Assembly: GCA_023450835.1 (NCBI GenBank)
Contig: JAEXGM010000033.1
Location: 1 to 53,568, forward strand
Source of the DNA: Bacillota bacterium
Lineage (GTDB): Bacteria > Bacillota > Clostridia > Lachnospirales > Lachnospiraceae
Direction of reading: 5' to 3'
DNA: 53,568 nt
The notes beneath the pieces are model-generated. The model saw nothing but the letters and a program-made list of their open reading frames with translations. It searched no databases and had not been told where the DNA came from. Made by a program: the position numbers and the translations under genes. This document shows positions 16,558 to 24,644 of this stretch, piece by piece; position 1 is the first letter of the stretch; every line of letters begins with the position of its first letter.

Positions 16558-16839
16558 TACCTCCACAACATTCCCATGAATCAATTTCGCCAGAAATTCA
16601 GCCACCTCATACTCCGCCTCTTCTTCCTCCATGCCGTACTTTTCAGCCACAGTCTGCAGCAGCCGGTCAACATTCGCCCCTTTCTCAAGATGGCTCCAGA
16701 GAAAGACACATGCCTCATTCACCGAGGGCAGCCCCAGCAAGGACCCATTTTCACTGTCCTCTACATGGAAAATGCAAAATTCTCCTCCCAGTTCCCTTAA
16801 TATAAAGCCTTCCTTCAGTTTGACATAACGAATATTCAT
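16552..16839 (-). CDS. PqqD-like (RRE-fold) protein in the nif operon
   Basis: A 95-residue protein of the PqqD type, the small winged-helix fold that binds leader peptides or partners of radical-SAM enzymes. It begins with a beta-hairpin (VKLKEGFILRELGGEFCIFH), then a turn and LPSVNEACVFLWSHLEKGA, and ends with the typical AEKYGMEEEEAEYEVAEFL helix pair. The stop codon falls inside a double-hairpin repeat. No precursor peptide or stand-alone radical-SAM maturase is next to it; the only radical-SAM enzyme in the operon is the NifB half of NifN-B. A chaperone role for NifB or nitrogenase is speculation from position. Confidence 0.75.
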   Translation of the reverse strand: MNIRYVKLKEGFILRELGGEFCIFHVEDSENGSLLGLPSVNEACVFLWSHLEKGANVDRLLQTVAEKYGMEEEEAEYEVAEFLAKLIHGNVVEVV

Positions 16840-16845
16840 TCATAT

Positions 16846-16923
16846 ACCCCGTGCATATCGCAGGCCTGCCTGCGATACTGCCTTAATAAGTAGTTTGAAA
16901 GTGTTTTTCTTTTAAACTTTCTC
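16846..16923 (-). repeat. Two-hairpin intergenic element between nifV-alpha and the PqqD-like gene
   Basis: Starts at the nifV-alpha stop codon. An AT-rich hairpin (GAAAGT...ACTTTC, 16897-16921) is followed by TATCGCAGG/CCTGCGATA (16856-16877), then GGGG just before the next start. Same layout as the repeat family but different sequence. The GCAGTATCGCAG portion recurs near 8875. Confidence 0.5.
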
Positions 16924-17742
16924 CTATATAAAATTTTCAAAGCAGGGTTTTAGCATACTTTTCAACTGCTCCATACATACCAGAATCTTCTTTTTATCAA
17001 TACCGGTTTGAAATCCGGATTCACAGGCATGCACGAACTGATACATGTTGCAGTTCCCGGCACGTTCACCAATTCCATATAAGGTGCAGTCAATGAAATC
17101 CGCTCCCCTGTTTGCCATTTCCAGTGAATTAGCGACTGCCATGCCAAAATCATTATGTTCATGGGCTTCAATCGCCATCCCGCAATGTGACCTTATTTCA
17201 GAAACAAGATTACCGGCCCTGACCGGCGTAAAAATCCCAACCGTATCCGCCAGCCGGATGGTTTTTACCCCAAGTTTCTCCGCCAGAACGGCAAGCTTTA
17301 TCATAAACCCGATATCCGCTCTGGAGGCATCCTCAAACCCCAGTGTCACATCCACATGAAAGCTATTGGCAATCTCCATGCATTCTGAAAGCTGCTTTTC
17401 GACCCATGCTTTGTTCTTATTCAGTTTGGAATAAATCTGTACATAACTGACCGGAGCTGCGATATGTACAATATCCGGTTTCTGATGGCAGGCTTCCATG
17501 ACATCCTTCGGATTTAGCCTCGACCAGATTGATATTTTAGCCTGTTTTTTCTTCGCCATAATTTGGGACAGATACTCCCGCCCTTCCGTCCTTCTGTCGT
17601 AAATTCCTACCTCTATCTCATATATGCCAATCTGATCGAGCAGCAGGGCAAGTTTGACCTTCTCCTCCGGAAGAAAGATGACCCCTGAACATTGTTCACC
17701 ATCACGTAATGTGGTGTCCACGATTTTAAGTGTGTTTTTCAT
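16924..17742 (-). CDS. nifV-alpha: Homocitrate synthase alpha subunit
   Basis: With the omega subunit, condenses acetyl-CoA and 2-oxoglutarate into homocitrate, the organic ligand of FeMo-co. The 272-residue subunit carries the catalytic DRE-TIM barrel: DTTLRDGEQCSG near residue 8, the metal site EAHEHNDFG near 190, and TLYGIGERAGN near 220. It lacks the C-terminal domain, which is supplied by the omega subunit. The gene overlaps nifV-omega by 17 bases. ATG 17742 was chosen because GAGAGG lies 10 bases upstream. The split arrangement is known from Clostridium pasteurianum. Confidence 0.9.
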   Translation of the reverse strand: MKNTLKIVDTTLRDGEQCSGVIFLPEEKVKLALLLDQIGIYEIEVGIYDRRTEGREYLSQIMAKKKQAKISIWSRLNPKDVMEACHQKPDIVHIAAPVSYVQIYSKLNKNKAWVEKQLSECMEIANSFHVDVTLGFEDASRADIGFMIKLAVLAEKLGVKTIRLADTVGIFTPVRAGNLVSEIRSHCGMAIEAHEHNDFGMAVANSLEMANRGADFIDCTLYGIGERAGNCNMYQFVHACESGFQTGIDKKKILVCMEQLKSMLKPCFENFI

Positions 17743-18718
17743 TACGCTCATACCTCTCAATCATTTTTATGAACTCCTCTTCTGAAACGGCTTCTCCGGT
17801 TACTCTGCACATCCCTTTTACTTCCTCCAGAAGTTCGTCAACTCGTTCCAGAGCAGGACTTCCCGGCCTTAATTCTTCTATTTTATAGCGGATGGAATTT
17901 CTTCCGGAATGCTTTCCAAGGGTCACTTCTCTTTGAAGACCTACCAATTCCGGTTCATAGGGCTCATAATTCGTTGGCTTTTTCAATATACCATCCACAT
18001 GCACACCGGATTCCACGTAGAAAATTCGTCTTCCCAACACCGGTGTTATGGGAGATACGGTTGCTCCCAGTACATTTTCCATCCATCCGCGCAAGTCCAG
18101 AAAACTGCGAAAATTTCTGCTGACCATGTATCTGTCCATTACATGCAAAGACATAAGTAACTGCTCCGTGGCCGCATATTCTCCTACCCCCATCATGCTC
18201 GACACTACCGCATATCCCTTATATTGCAGGAACAAAGAAGCTATGGCCGTCGCACAATGATAGGTATTCTCCGGACACAGAATCAACCGTTCAAGGCAGA
18301 ATTTCTTCTTTAACAACTCAATCCCCACTGCGCAGCCGCCAAGGATAAGATTATCCAGACCGGTTACCTTCACCAGTTTTCTCTTATCCGGCAAATCATA
18401 TCCCGTATTATCCTCCAGGCTATTGACCTGATAGTAAGGGACCTCTTTGTCATTCTTATATTGTTTTGGGGTAAAATACAGCTTAATTTTCTCATCCTTC
18501 TCCGGATATACTCCATTCATGTAGGCGGCTGTGTCCACCTCAAGATAATAATGGAAGCCTTCCGGAAGTTCTCCATCCATTGTATAATATACATTAACGG
18601 AAATCTGGATATCCTTGATGCCGATCTCTCCCATGAGTTCAATGAAACAGTATATCTCATCCCGGGTCAAATTATAGTCATCCAGCCGGCTTAGTGTCGC
18701 ATCTATAATTCTTATCAT
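17726..18718 (-). CDS. nifV-omega: Homocitrate synthase omega subunit
   Basis: Partner of NifV-alpha. The 330-residue protein begins like a LeuA/NifV barrel (RIIDATLSRLDDYNL) but lacks the catalytic LRDGEQ motif. Its C-terminal half keeps the linker region of the family: VESGVHVDGILKKPTNYEPY near residue 240, then LGKHSGRNSIRYKI. This supports a non-catalytic or complementing role with the alpha subunit. ATG 18718 follows GGAGG by 7 bases; an ATG six bases earlier lies too close to it. The two subunits are translationally coupled. Confidence 0.88.
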   Translation of the reverse strand: MIRIIDATLSRLDDYNLTRDEIYCFIELMGEIGIKDIQISVNVYYTMDGELPEGFHYYLEVDTAAYMNGVYPEKDEKIKLYFTPKQYKNDKEVPYYQVNSLEDNTGYDLPDKRKLVKVTGLDNLILGGCAVGIELLKKKFCLERLILCPENTYHCATAIASLFLQYKGYAVVSSMMGVGEYAATEQLLMSLHVMDRYMVSRNFRSFLDLRGWMENVLGATVSPITPVLGRRIFYVESGVHVDGILKKPTNYEPYEPELVGLQREVTLGKHSGRNSIRYKIEELRPGSPALERVDELLEEVKGMCRVTGEAVSEEEFIKMIERYERNEKHT

Positions 18719-18754
18719 AGACATACCTCCCTGTTCTTCTCATGAAGCTTACGA

Positions 18755-19063
18755 TCAGATCATCAGATCTTTCACCGGCTTACCACCCTCAAAATGCTCA
18801 TCAAATATCCTTTCCACATCTTCTTTCGTAACATTTTTATACCAGACTCCTTCCGGATAAACAACCACGACCGGACCTTTTTCGCAGATGCCAAAGCATC
18901 CGGTATTATTCAGGACAACCTCTCCTGAGAGCTCCCTTTCTTCAATCTCCTGCATGAAGGCCTGCACAAGATCAACACTTCCCTGCTGAAAGCAATAACC
19001 TTTTTGCTGTCCGTTGATCCTGCAGCTCGTGCAGATAAATACATGATATTTTGGCTGAACCAT
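18755..19063 (-). CDS. Thioredoxin-like [2Fe-2S] ferredoxin
   Basis: A 102-residue electron carrier of the thioredoxin-fold 2Fe-2S family found in nif clusters, including that of Clostridium pasteurianum. Cluster cysteines are expected among CTSC (Cys11, Cys14), GYC (Cys23) and TGCFGICEKGP (about Cys55 and Cys59). It lies 14 bases downstream of nifN-B with AAAGGAGG before the ATG. It may donate electrons to nitrogenase or serve cofactor assembly; its partner is not known. Confidence 0.9.
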   Translation of the reverse strand: MVQPKYHVFICTSCRINGQQKGYCFQQGSVDLVQAFMQEIEERELSGEVVLNNTGCFGICEKGPVVVVYPEGVWYKNVTKEDVERIFDEHFEGGKPVKDLMI

Positions 19064-19077
19064 AATCCTTCCTCCTT

Positions 19078-21720
19078 TTATACCTGCTTTGCAGCATTTA
19101 TAATAGCATTTTCAATTCTATCATAGGCTGACCATGAAAGTATCCCCTTATCCTCCAGCCTGTGCTTCGGAGAGTCGCCGATTCTCATGGCAATAACACC
19201 GTTACAGTCACTGAGTGTCCCAAGTATCTTTGCAATCTTATCATCCTGCTCACCGCAATAGGCATTGCCTGAACAATACTTCTCCACATCACGTTTTTCA
19301 AGATAACGAATATCCCCGTCCGAATATTCGTAGATATAAAATTCCCTGGCATGCCCAAAATGCAGGTCCACATTAATTCCGCTTTTAGAGGCCACAGCAA
19401 ACAGCAGATGTTTTTTTACTTTATCCTTTTTCTTTTTCTCTTCCGAAGTAAATGCAGCCAGGTCAAGGGAGAGGTCATTATCAAGGGTCCCGATGGCATC
19501 CGCACGGCACTGTCTGCAATGAAGCATCTGTTTCATAATGGTTCCGCACTCTGCTCTTAACTTCCCGATTTCCAGATTGCTTACCAACGGAAGATTTTCG
19601 AAGGCGCTTCCTTTTACCGGAACCATTTGCATAATGTTTGTTATATATACGCCCATTTCCTTGCAGGTCCGTACCACTTCCGGAATATGCTGCTCATTAA
19701 TCCCCTTCAGTGTTACAATATTCACCTTACAGATTACTCCTGCCGCAAGCAGCATACGGAGTCCCGACAGCTGATTAGATACCATAATGGCCCCGGCAGC
19801 ATCCCCCTCATAGATTCCACCCATATACTTAATGTACCGATATATCTTTCCGCTGATTTTCGGGTCAATAGCACTCATTGTCACGGTAATATGGGTCACC
19901 CCAAGACTGACCAGCTCCTTTGCATAGAAGGGAAGCATCAGCCCGTTGGTGGATAAGCAAAAGGTCACGTCCTTGTCGAATTCCCGAATCAATTCAAGAG
20001 TCTTCTTCACCTGGGGATAATTATCCGCCAGAGAATCTCCCGGTCCGGCAATTCCCACCACCGTAAGATTCGGCAGTTTGGCTTTTACTGTTTTATACCG
20101 CTCCAGAGCCTCCTCCGGGGTCAGGATAGAACTGGTCACCCCCGGACGGCTCTCATTGGGGCAATCAAACTTTCTGACACAATAATTGCACTGAACATTA
20201 CAGGCAGGTGCCACTGGCAGATGTATTCTTGCATTTTTATGGCCCGCGCAATTATAGCAGGGATGCTCCATTGTCTTTCTCAGCATATCCTCCGGCATCC
20301 CTGTTTCCTCTGCCGCTGTCTTGTCTTTGTCTATACTGCTGCCTTTATAATATTCGTCATAAACCACTTCACGAAAGGTAGTCTCCGTAACCTTTAGCAA
20401 TGCATTGGTTATATCATCCAGAAAGGTCTGGCTTCCTTCAAACCCAAGCATGCGAAGCCGCTGTCCTCCTACCCGGTCATGTATCGGAAATGCCCTGCGG
20501 ACCAGAGGAATCCCCAGGCTTTCCTCTATCCTGCGTCCATCCGAATTACCTATCATAAGATTGGCGCCAAATTTAACCGCTGCCTCTTCTATTTCTTTAA
20601 AATCCGCATCATCCATAATAGCATAGCCCTCTGCAAAATACCGTGTCCCAAGGTCTTTTACGGCCTCTTCCACATACTCCTTTAAGGAAGGGAAGACACT
20701 TCCGGTTGCCACGACCACCGGCATGATTCCATTCTCAGAACATACCCTGACTGCAGAGATTACAAATTCCGGTTCTCCAAATATCACCGCTCTTCCCGCA
20801 CTGTTATACTTGTGGGAATCAATCATGCCATCCAGATAACGCCCCCGCTCCTCTTTAAGATATCCCGGTACCGCAAGGCCCGATACCTCTGAAAGCAGCT
20901 TATAAAACATATCCGTGGCCTTTAGACCCACGGGGGATGCTATCTGCCGGCAGGGTACCCCATATTTCTCAAAAAGCGTCTTTCCCGGAGACTGGGTGGT
21001 CGTATCATCACTGATTTCTATGGTCAGCTTCGCTCCAGCCATTTTTCTCAAGTCCTCAACGGAGGTACCTCCCTGGGGAAGTCTTGCGTACTCTGCTTCA
21101 TACCCTCCATCCAGATTATCGGAGATGTCCGGCAGAAATATTGCGTCGATTTCAAATTGTGAGAATGCACTTTTTATAAAACGGATATCCGCAGGACTAT
21201 GGGGCGGAAGTATTACATTGACCTTATTATTTTTCTCGGTATTCATCTCAAGCTTCTCTGCAATTGCATTTAATGCCGCCATATAGCCCTCATACTGAGT
21301 CCCCCCATATCCGGGAGAGGCAACCGGGATGATTGTAATATCTTTATAGGCTGTGTTTTCTTCCCGAAACCTCTCAATAATACCCGAAACATCCTCACCG
21401 ATAGTCTCGGCAAGGCAGGTCGTCATAACTCCGATTACCTCAGGGTTATACAGACTGATCAGGTTGGCAAGGCCTGTTTTTAAATTTTTTTCTCCGCCAT
21501 AAACCGTCCCCTGCTCTGTGAGGGAAGAGGAAGCAATATCCACCGGTTCATTATAATGTGTCGCCATATGTCTCCTGATATAAGTAGCACATCCCTGAGA
21601 ACCATGAAGAATGGTCATACATTTGCTGATTCCGTAAAATGCCGTGGCAGCCCCCATAGGCATACACATCTTACATGGATTCACATTCAGACTAACAAGA
21701 GGATTTATTTTTGTTTTCAT
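19078..21720 (-). CDS. nifN-B: NifN-NifB fusion, FeMo-co assembly scaffold and NifB-co synthase
   Basis: A fused protein of 880 residues. Residues 1-450 are the NifN scaffold half (NVNPCKMCMPMGAATAFYG, HGSQGCATYIRRH, TTCLAETIGEDV). From about 485 to 755 is the NifB radical-SAM enzyme, with HPCYNCAGHKN, the CNVQCNYC [4Fe-4S] site (507-514), NESRPG, GIAGPGDSLA, and CRQCRADAIG near 735. From about 770 is a NifX/NafY-like cofactor-binding domain (SGINVDLHFGHAREFYIYEY). NifB makes the 8Fe-9S-C core and NifE-NifN matures it. The ATG at 21720 overlaps the nifE stop (ATGA) and has AAGGAG upstream. The same fusion is known in clostridial diazotrophs. Confidence 0.94.
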   Translation of the reverse strand: MKTKINPLVSLNVNPCKMCMPMGAATAFYGISKCMTILHGSQGCATYIRRHMATHYNEPVDIASSSLTEQGTVYGGEKNLKTGLANLISLYNPEVIGVMTTCLAETIGEDVSGIIERFREENTAYKDITIIPVASPGYGGTQYEGYMAALNAIAEKLEMNTEKNNKVNVILPPHSPADIRFIKSAFSQFEIDAIFLPDISDNLDGGYEAEYARLPQGGTSVEDLRKMAGAKLTIEISDDTTTQSPGKTLFEKYGVPCRQIASPVGLKATDMFYKLLSEVSGLAVPGYLKEERGRYLDGMIDSHKYNSAGRAVIFGEPEFVISAVRVCSENGIMPVVVATGSVFPSLKEYVEEAVKDLGTRYFAEGYAIMDDADFKEIEEAAVKFGANLMIGNSDGRRIEESLGIPLVRRAFPIHDRVGGQRLRMLGFEGSQTFLDDITNALLKVTETTFREVVYDEYYKGSSIDKDKTAAEETGMPEDMLRKTMEHPCYNCAGHKNARIHLPVAPACNVQCNYCVRKFDCPNESRPGVTSSILTPEEALERYKTVKAKLPNLTVVGIAGPGDSLADNYPQVKKTLELIREFDKDVTFCLSTNGLMLPFYAKELVSLGVTHITVTMSAIDPKISGKIYRYIKYMGGIYEGDAAGAIMVSNQLSGLRMLLAAGVICKVNIVTLKGINEQHIPEVVRTCKEMGVYITNIMQMVPVKGSAFENLPLVSNLEIGKLRAECGTIMKQMLHCRQCRADAIGTLDNDLSLDLAAFTSEEKKKKDKVKKHLLFAVASKSGINVDLHFGHAREFYIYEYSDGDIRYLEKRDVEKYCSGNAYCGEQDDKIAKILGTLSDCNGVIAMRIGDSPKHRLEDKGILSWSAYDRIENAIINAAKQV

Positions 21721-23078
21721 AGGCCGCACTCCTTAATAACATCCCATACCGGGCTGTTCATGCTCTCATTAATCTCCCTTGTAAAATTGATGACTCCCTC
21801 AAAACCGGCCAGCGCATGCTTTCTCTCATGGTTGTGGTCACAAAATGCCATTCCTAATTTATAGGCCAGCGGACGTTCCTTCACACCTCCCACTAGGATA
21901 TCCGCTCCTTTTTCCTTCATGAAGGCTTCCAGCTCCGCAGGATTCGCATCATCCAGAATGACCGTATCCTCATCCACCAGATTCTCAATTATTTCATAAT
22001 CCTCTCTTTTCCCGGTCTGGGTTCCTACGACAACCGTCTTCATTCCAAGAAATGCAAACTGGCGGATCAGAGATATTGCTTTAAAACCTCCGCCCACATA
22101 GATAGCCGCTTTTTTACCCTCAAGACCCCTTTTGTACCTGCTAAGAAAGTCCTGCATTTTCTCCGTCTCTTCTTCGCAGAACCGGATTGCTTTCTCTCTT
22201 GCATCCTCATTTCCCAGCGCTTCCGCAATCCTTACAAGGGAGGCCGTCGTATCCTCAATCCCAAAAAAGCTTACTTTAATAGAGGGAATTCCAAACTCCG
22301 CTTCCATCCGGTTGGCAAGATAAGTACTTGAACCGGCGCACTGAACCACATTCAGTGAAGCCGACGGTGCCTTGATCATCTCATCATAGCTTGCATCTCC
22401 GGTAAAGGAAGCCACCACAGGGATACCTATTCTGGCCATATAATTCTTGATAATCCACATTTCTCCCGCCAGATTATAATCACCGAGAATATTGATTCCC
22501 TCTCTTCGTTTTTCTGTCTTATATGGACCTATAACCTGCATGATTGCATCACAGGCCATCCGGTACCCGGTGGATTTATTTCCCGAAAAACCGGGAGATT
22601 TCACAGGTATCACCGGAATGGAATATTTTTCAGACATATGTCTGCAGACAGCATCCACATCATCGCCAATGACTCCTACAATACAGGTGGAATAAACAAA
22701 AATTAACTTTGGGTGATTTTTTGATATCAGCTCTTCTATGGCACTCTCAAGCTTCATAGCTCCGCCGAAGATGACATCCGTTTCCCTTAGATCCGTGCAG
22801 AAACTGTTTCGATAGATGTCTTCCCCGCTGGTAAGGCTTCCGCGGATATCCCAGGTATAACTTGAACATCCGATGGGCCCGTGAATGATATGATAGGCAT
22901 CCGTAATGGGATTTAACACAACTCTCGCGCCGCAGTACACACATGCCCTCTGGCTTACCGAGCCCGATACGGAATCCGTATCACATTTCATCCCCATACC
23001 GGAACAGACTCCCGCCTGTTTGGTCAGAATAGATTTTTCCCTTTCTCCTAAGACATTCCTTCGCTGTAATTCGGTCAT
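21717..23078 (-). CDS. nifE: FeMo-co scaffold protein NifE
   Basis: With the NifN half of the next gene, forms the scaffold on which NifB-co is converted to FeMo-co. The 453-residue protein has CVYCGARVVLNPITDAYHII, HGPIGCSSYTWDIRG near residue 85, STCIVGVIGDDVDAVCRH near 130, and VQCAGSSTYLANRM near 245. I chose ATG 23078 (MTELQRRNVLG) because AAAGGAGTG lies 6 bases upstream. It follows nifK after a 192-base gap that holds pairing segments, the longest gap in the operon. Confidence 0.94.
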   Translation of the reverse strand: MTELQRRNVLGEREKSILTKQAGVCSGMGMKCDTDSVSGSVSQRACVYCGARVVLNPITDAYHIIHGPIGCSSYTWDIRGSLTSGEDIYRNSFCTDLRETDVIFGGAMKLESAIEELISKNHPKLIFVYSTCIVGVIGDDVDAVCRHMSEKYSIPVIPVKSPGFSGNKSTGYRMACDAIMQVIGPYKTEKRREGINILGDYNLAGEMWIIKNYMARIGIPVVASFTGDASYDEMIKAPSASLNVVQCAGSSTYLANRMEAEFGIPSIKVSFFGIEDTTASLVRIAEALGNEDAREKAIRFCEEETEKMQDFLSRYKRGLEGKKAAIYVGGGFKAISLIRQFAFLGMKTVVVGTQTGKREDYEIIENLVDEDTVILDDANPAELEAFMKEKGADILVGGVKERPLAYKLGMAFCDHNHERKHALAGFEGVINFTREINESMNSPVWDVIKECGL

Positions 23079-23270
23079 AAGAATCACTCCTTTCATCAAT
23101 GGGCGCTGCCTGCATGGAGTATATCAAAATGTAGCTCTAAGAGGTATGGCCTGCCACACGCACCGGCTGACCCTCATCCGAAAAGGACTTGTTTGTCTAA
23201 CCGTGCATGATTACAGGTCATACCCCTTATATTTACCTTTCATACCAGACCAAATCTACCTACAGCAGGT
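23079..23270 (-). other. Structured gap between nifK and nifE
   Basis: The only long gap inside the nif operon. It contains near-complementary segments at 23143-23153 and 23214-23224 (GGTATGGCCTG against CAGGTCATACC, one mismatch) and an AGACC...GGTCT hairpin directly after the nifK stop. It could be a processing or partial-termination site setting the ratio of nifHDK to nifE and later genes. Confidence 0.4.
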
Positions 23271-24644
23271 CTACATTACAACATCAAAATCCTCATCCTT
23301 CGCCTCTGCATCCACTTTATCCATCAATGCATTGGCAATTTTCTCTACATAGCGTATGGAGCCGGCATATCCCACGGATGCCTGAATCGTATTTCCATAA
23401 CGGTCAAGTACAGGAAATCCCATTCTGACAATGGGAATGTCCTCTGCTTTTGCAATCTGCTTACCATAAGAACTTCCGATTAAAACATCAACAGGTTCAT
23501 TTTTTATCAGCTGATGAAGATAGAACAAATCGGTGTCCGCTTTAATAACGCATTTGCCCGGGTCCATTCCGTACTCCTGAAAGAGCTGTTTTACCTGTCT
23601 TGTGAATTCTTCCTTTGGCGTACCTGTTATCACATACTTTGGAATCATCCCCATTTCGAGGCACAGAGCGGTAAAGCTGTATACAATGTCAGGGTCTCCA
23701 TAGATTGCGGCTGTTTTATTAAAAGTATACGCATGGGAATCCAGCATCAGGTCCACCAGTCTTCCCCTTTCATCCTCCAGTGCCTGAGGCACCTCCTGAC
23801 GGGATATTTCACGGAGTGCCATGACGTATTTATCCGTAAGCTTTACACCGATGGGCATCGGAATCAGTGTAAAAGGGACCTTAAATTGTTTGTCAAGAAA
23901 TTCAGCCGGTTCAAGGCTTGCAAACATTCCCATGGCAATTAGTTTTTTGGCTCCCCCAAGAGCTTTAATATCTGCCGAAGGGGTACCGACTCCCTTGGGA
24001 AAATATTTGTATTTACCCGTCATGGGTGTTTCCAGAATTCCCTCATGATCCGGAAAGTAGATATACTCCACTCCCATCACCTTTGCAATCCGCTTAAGCT
24101 CCCTGTCATCCCCGGGATTGACCCAGCCGGGAAAAATAGCGGCACGGTTGCTTTTCACTGCGGCTTTTTGTGTCATATACTTCATAAAACCGATCATCAT
24201 ATTAGAAAAGCCCTGAATATGGGAACCTTCATAGGAGGGTGTACTTGCATAAAGAACTGTTTTATCTTCGGCGACCTCAAGATCCATAATATAATTTCCC
24301 ACATCATCACCGATGGTCTCTGAGAGACAGGTAGTATGAACCGCTATAATTTCCGGATCATAAAGGTCAAATATATTCTTGACCGCCGTTGTCAGATTGC
24401 TTCTGCCTCCAAATACGGAAGCTCCTTCGGTAAAGGAACTGGAGGTAGCCATTGCAGGCTCTTTAAAATGCCTGGATAATACGGTCCTGTGATAAGAGCA
24501 GCACCCTTGGGAACCATGGCTGTGAGGCATACAATTCTCGACTCCAAGAGCACAAAACATTGCTCCCACCGGTTCACAGGTCTTGCAGGGGTTAATCGTG
24601 ATATGTCTGTTTTCCATAATTTCTTTTGGCGTCAATTCAAGCAT
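23271..24644 (-). CDS. nifK: Nitrogenase molybdenum-iron protein beta subunit
   Basis: Beta subunit of dinitrogenase, carrying half of each P-cluster. The 457-residue protein has the short N-terminus typical of clostridial NifK. P-cluster cysteines are Cys23 (NPCKTCEPVGA), Cys48 (HGSQGCCSYHR) and Cys106 (HTTCLSETIGDD). Later landmarks include TPSYEGSHIQG and MGFPVLDRYGN. The start overlaps the nifD stop by 8 bases with GGAGGTGAA upstream, fitting equal synthesis of the two subunits. Confidence 0.97.
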   Translation of the reverse strand: MLELTPKEIMENRHITINPCKTCEPVGAMFCALGVENCMPHSHGSQGCCSYHRTVLSRHFKEPAMATSSSFTEGASVFGGRSNLTTAVKNIFDLYDPEIIAVHTTCLSETIGDDVGNYIMDLEVAEDKTVLYASTPSYEGSHIQGFSNMMIGFMKYMTQKAAVKSNRAAIFPGWVNPGDDRELKRIAKVMGVEYIYFPDHEGILETPMTGKYKYFPKGVGTPSADIKALGGAKKLIAMGMFASLEPAEFLDKQFKVPFTLIPMPIGVKLTDKYVMALREISRQEVPQALEDERGRLVDLMLDSHAYTFNKTAAIYGDPDIVYSFTALCLEMGMIPKYVITGTPKEEFTRQVKQLFQEYGMDPGKCVIKADTDLFYLHQLIKNEPVDVLIGSSYGKQIAKAEDIPIVRMGFPVLDRYGNTIQASVGYAGSIRYVEKIANALMDKVDAEAKDEDFDVVM

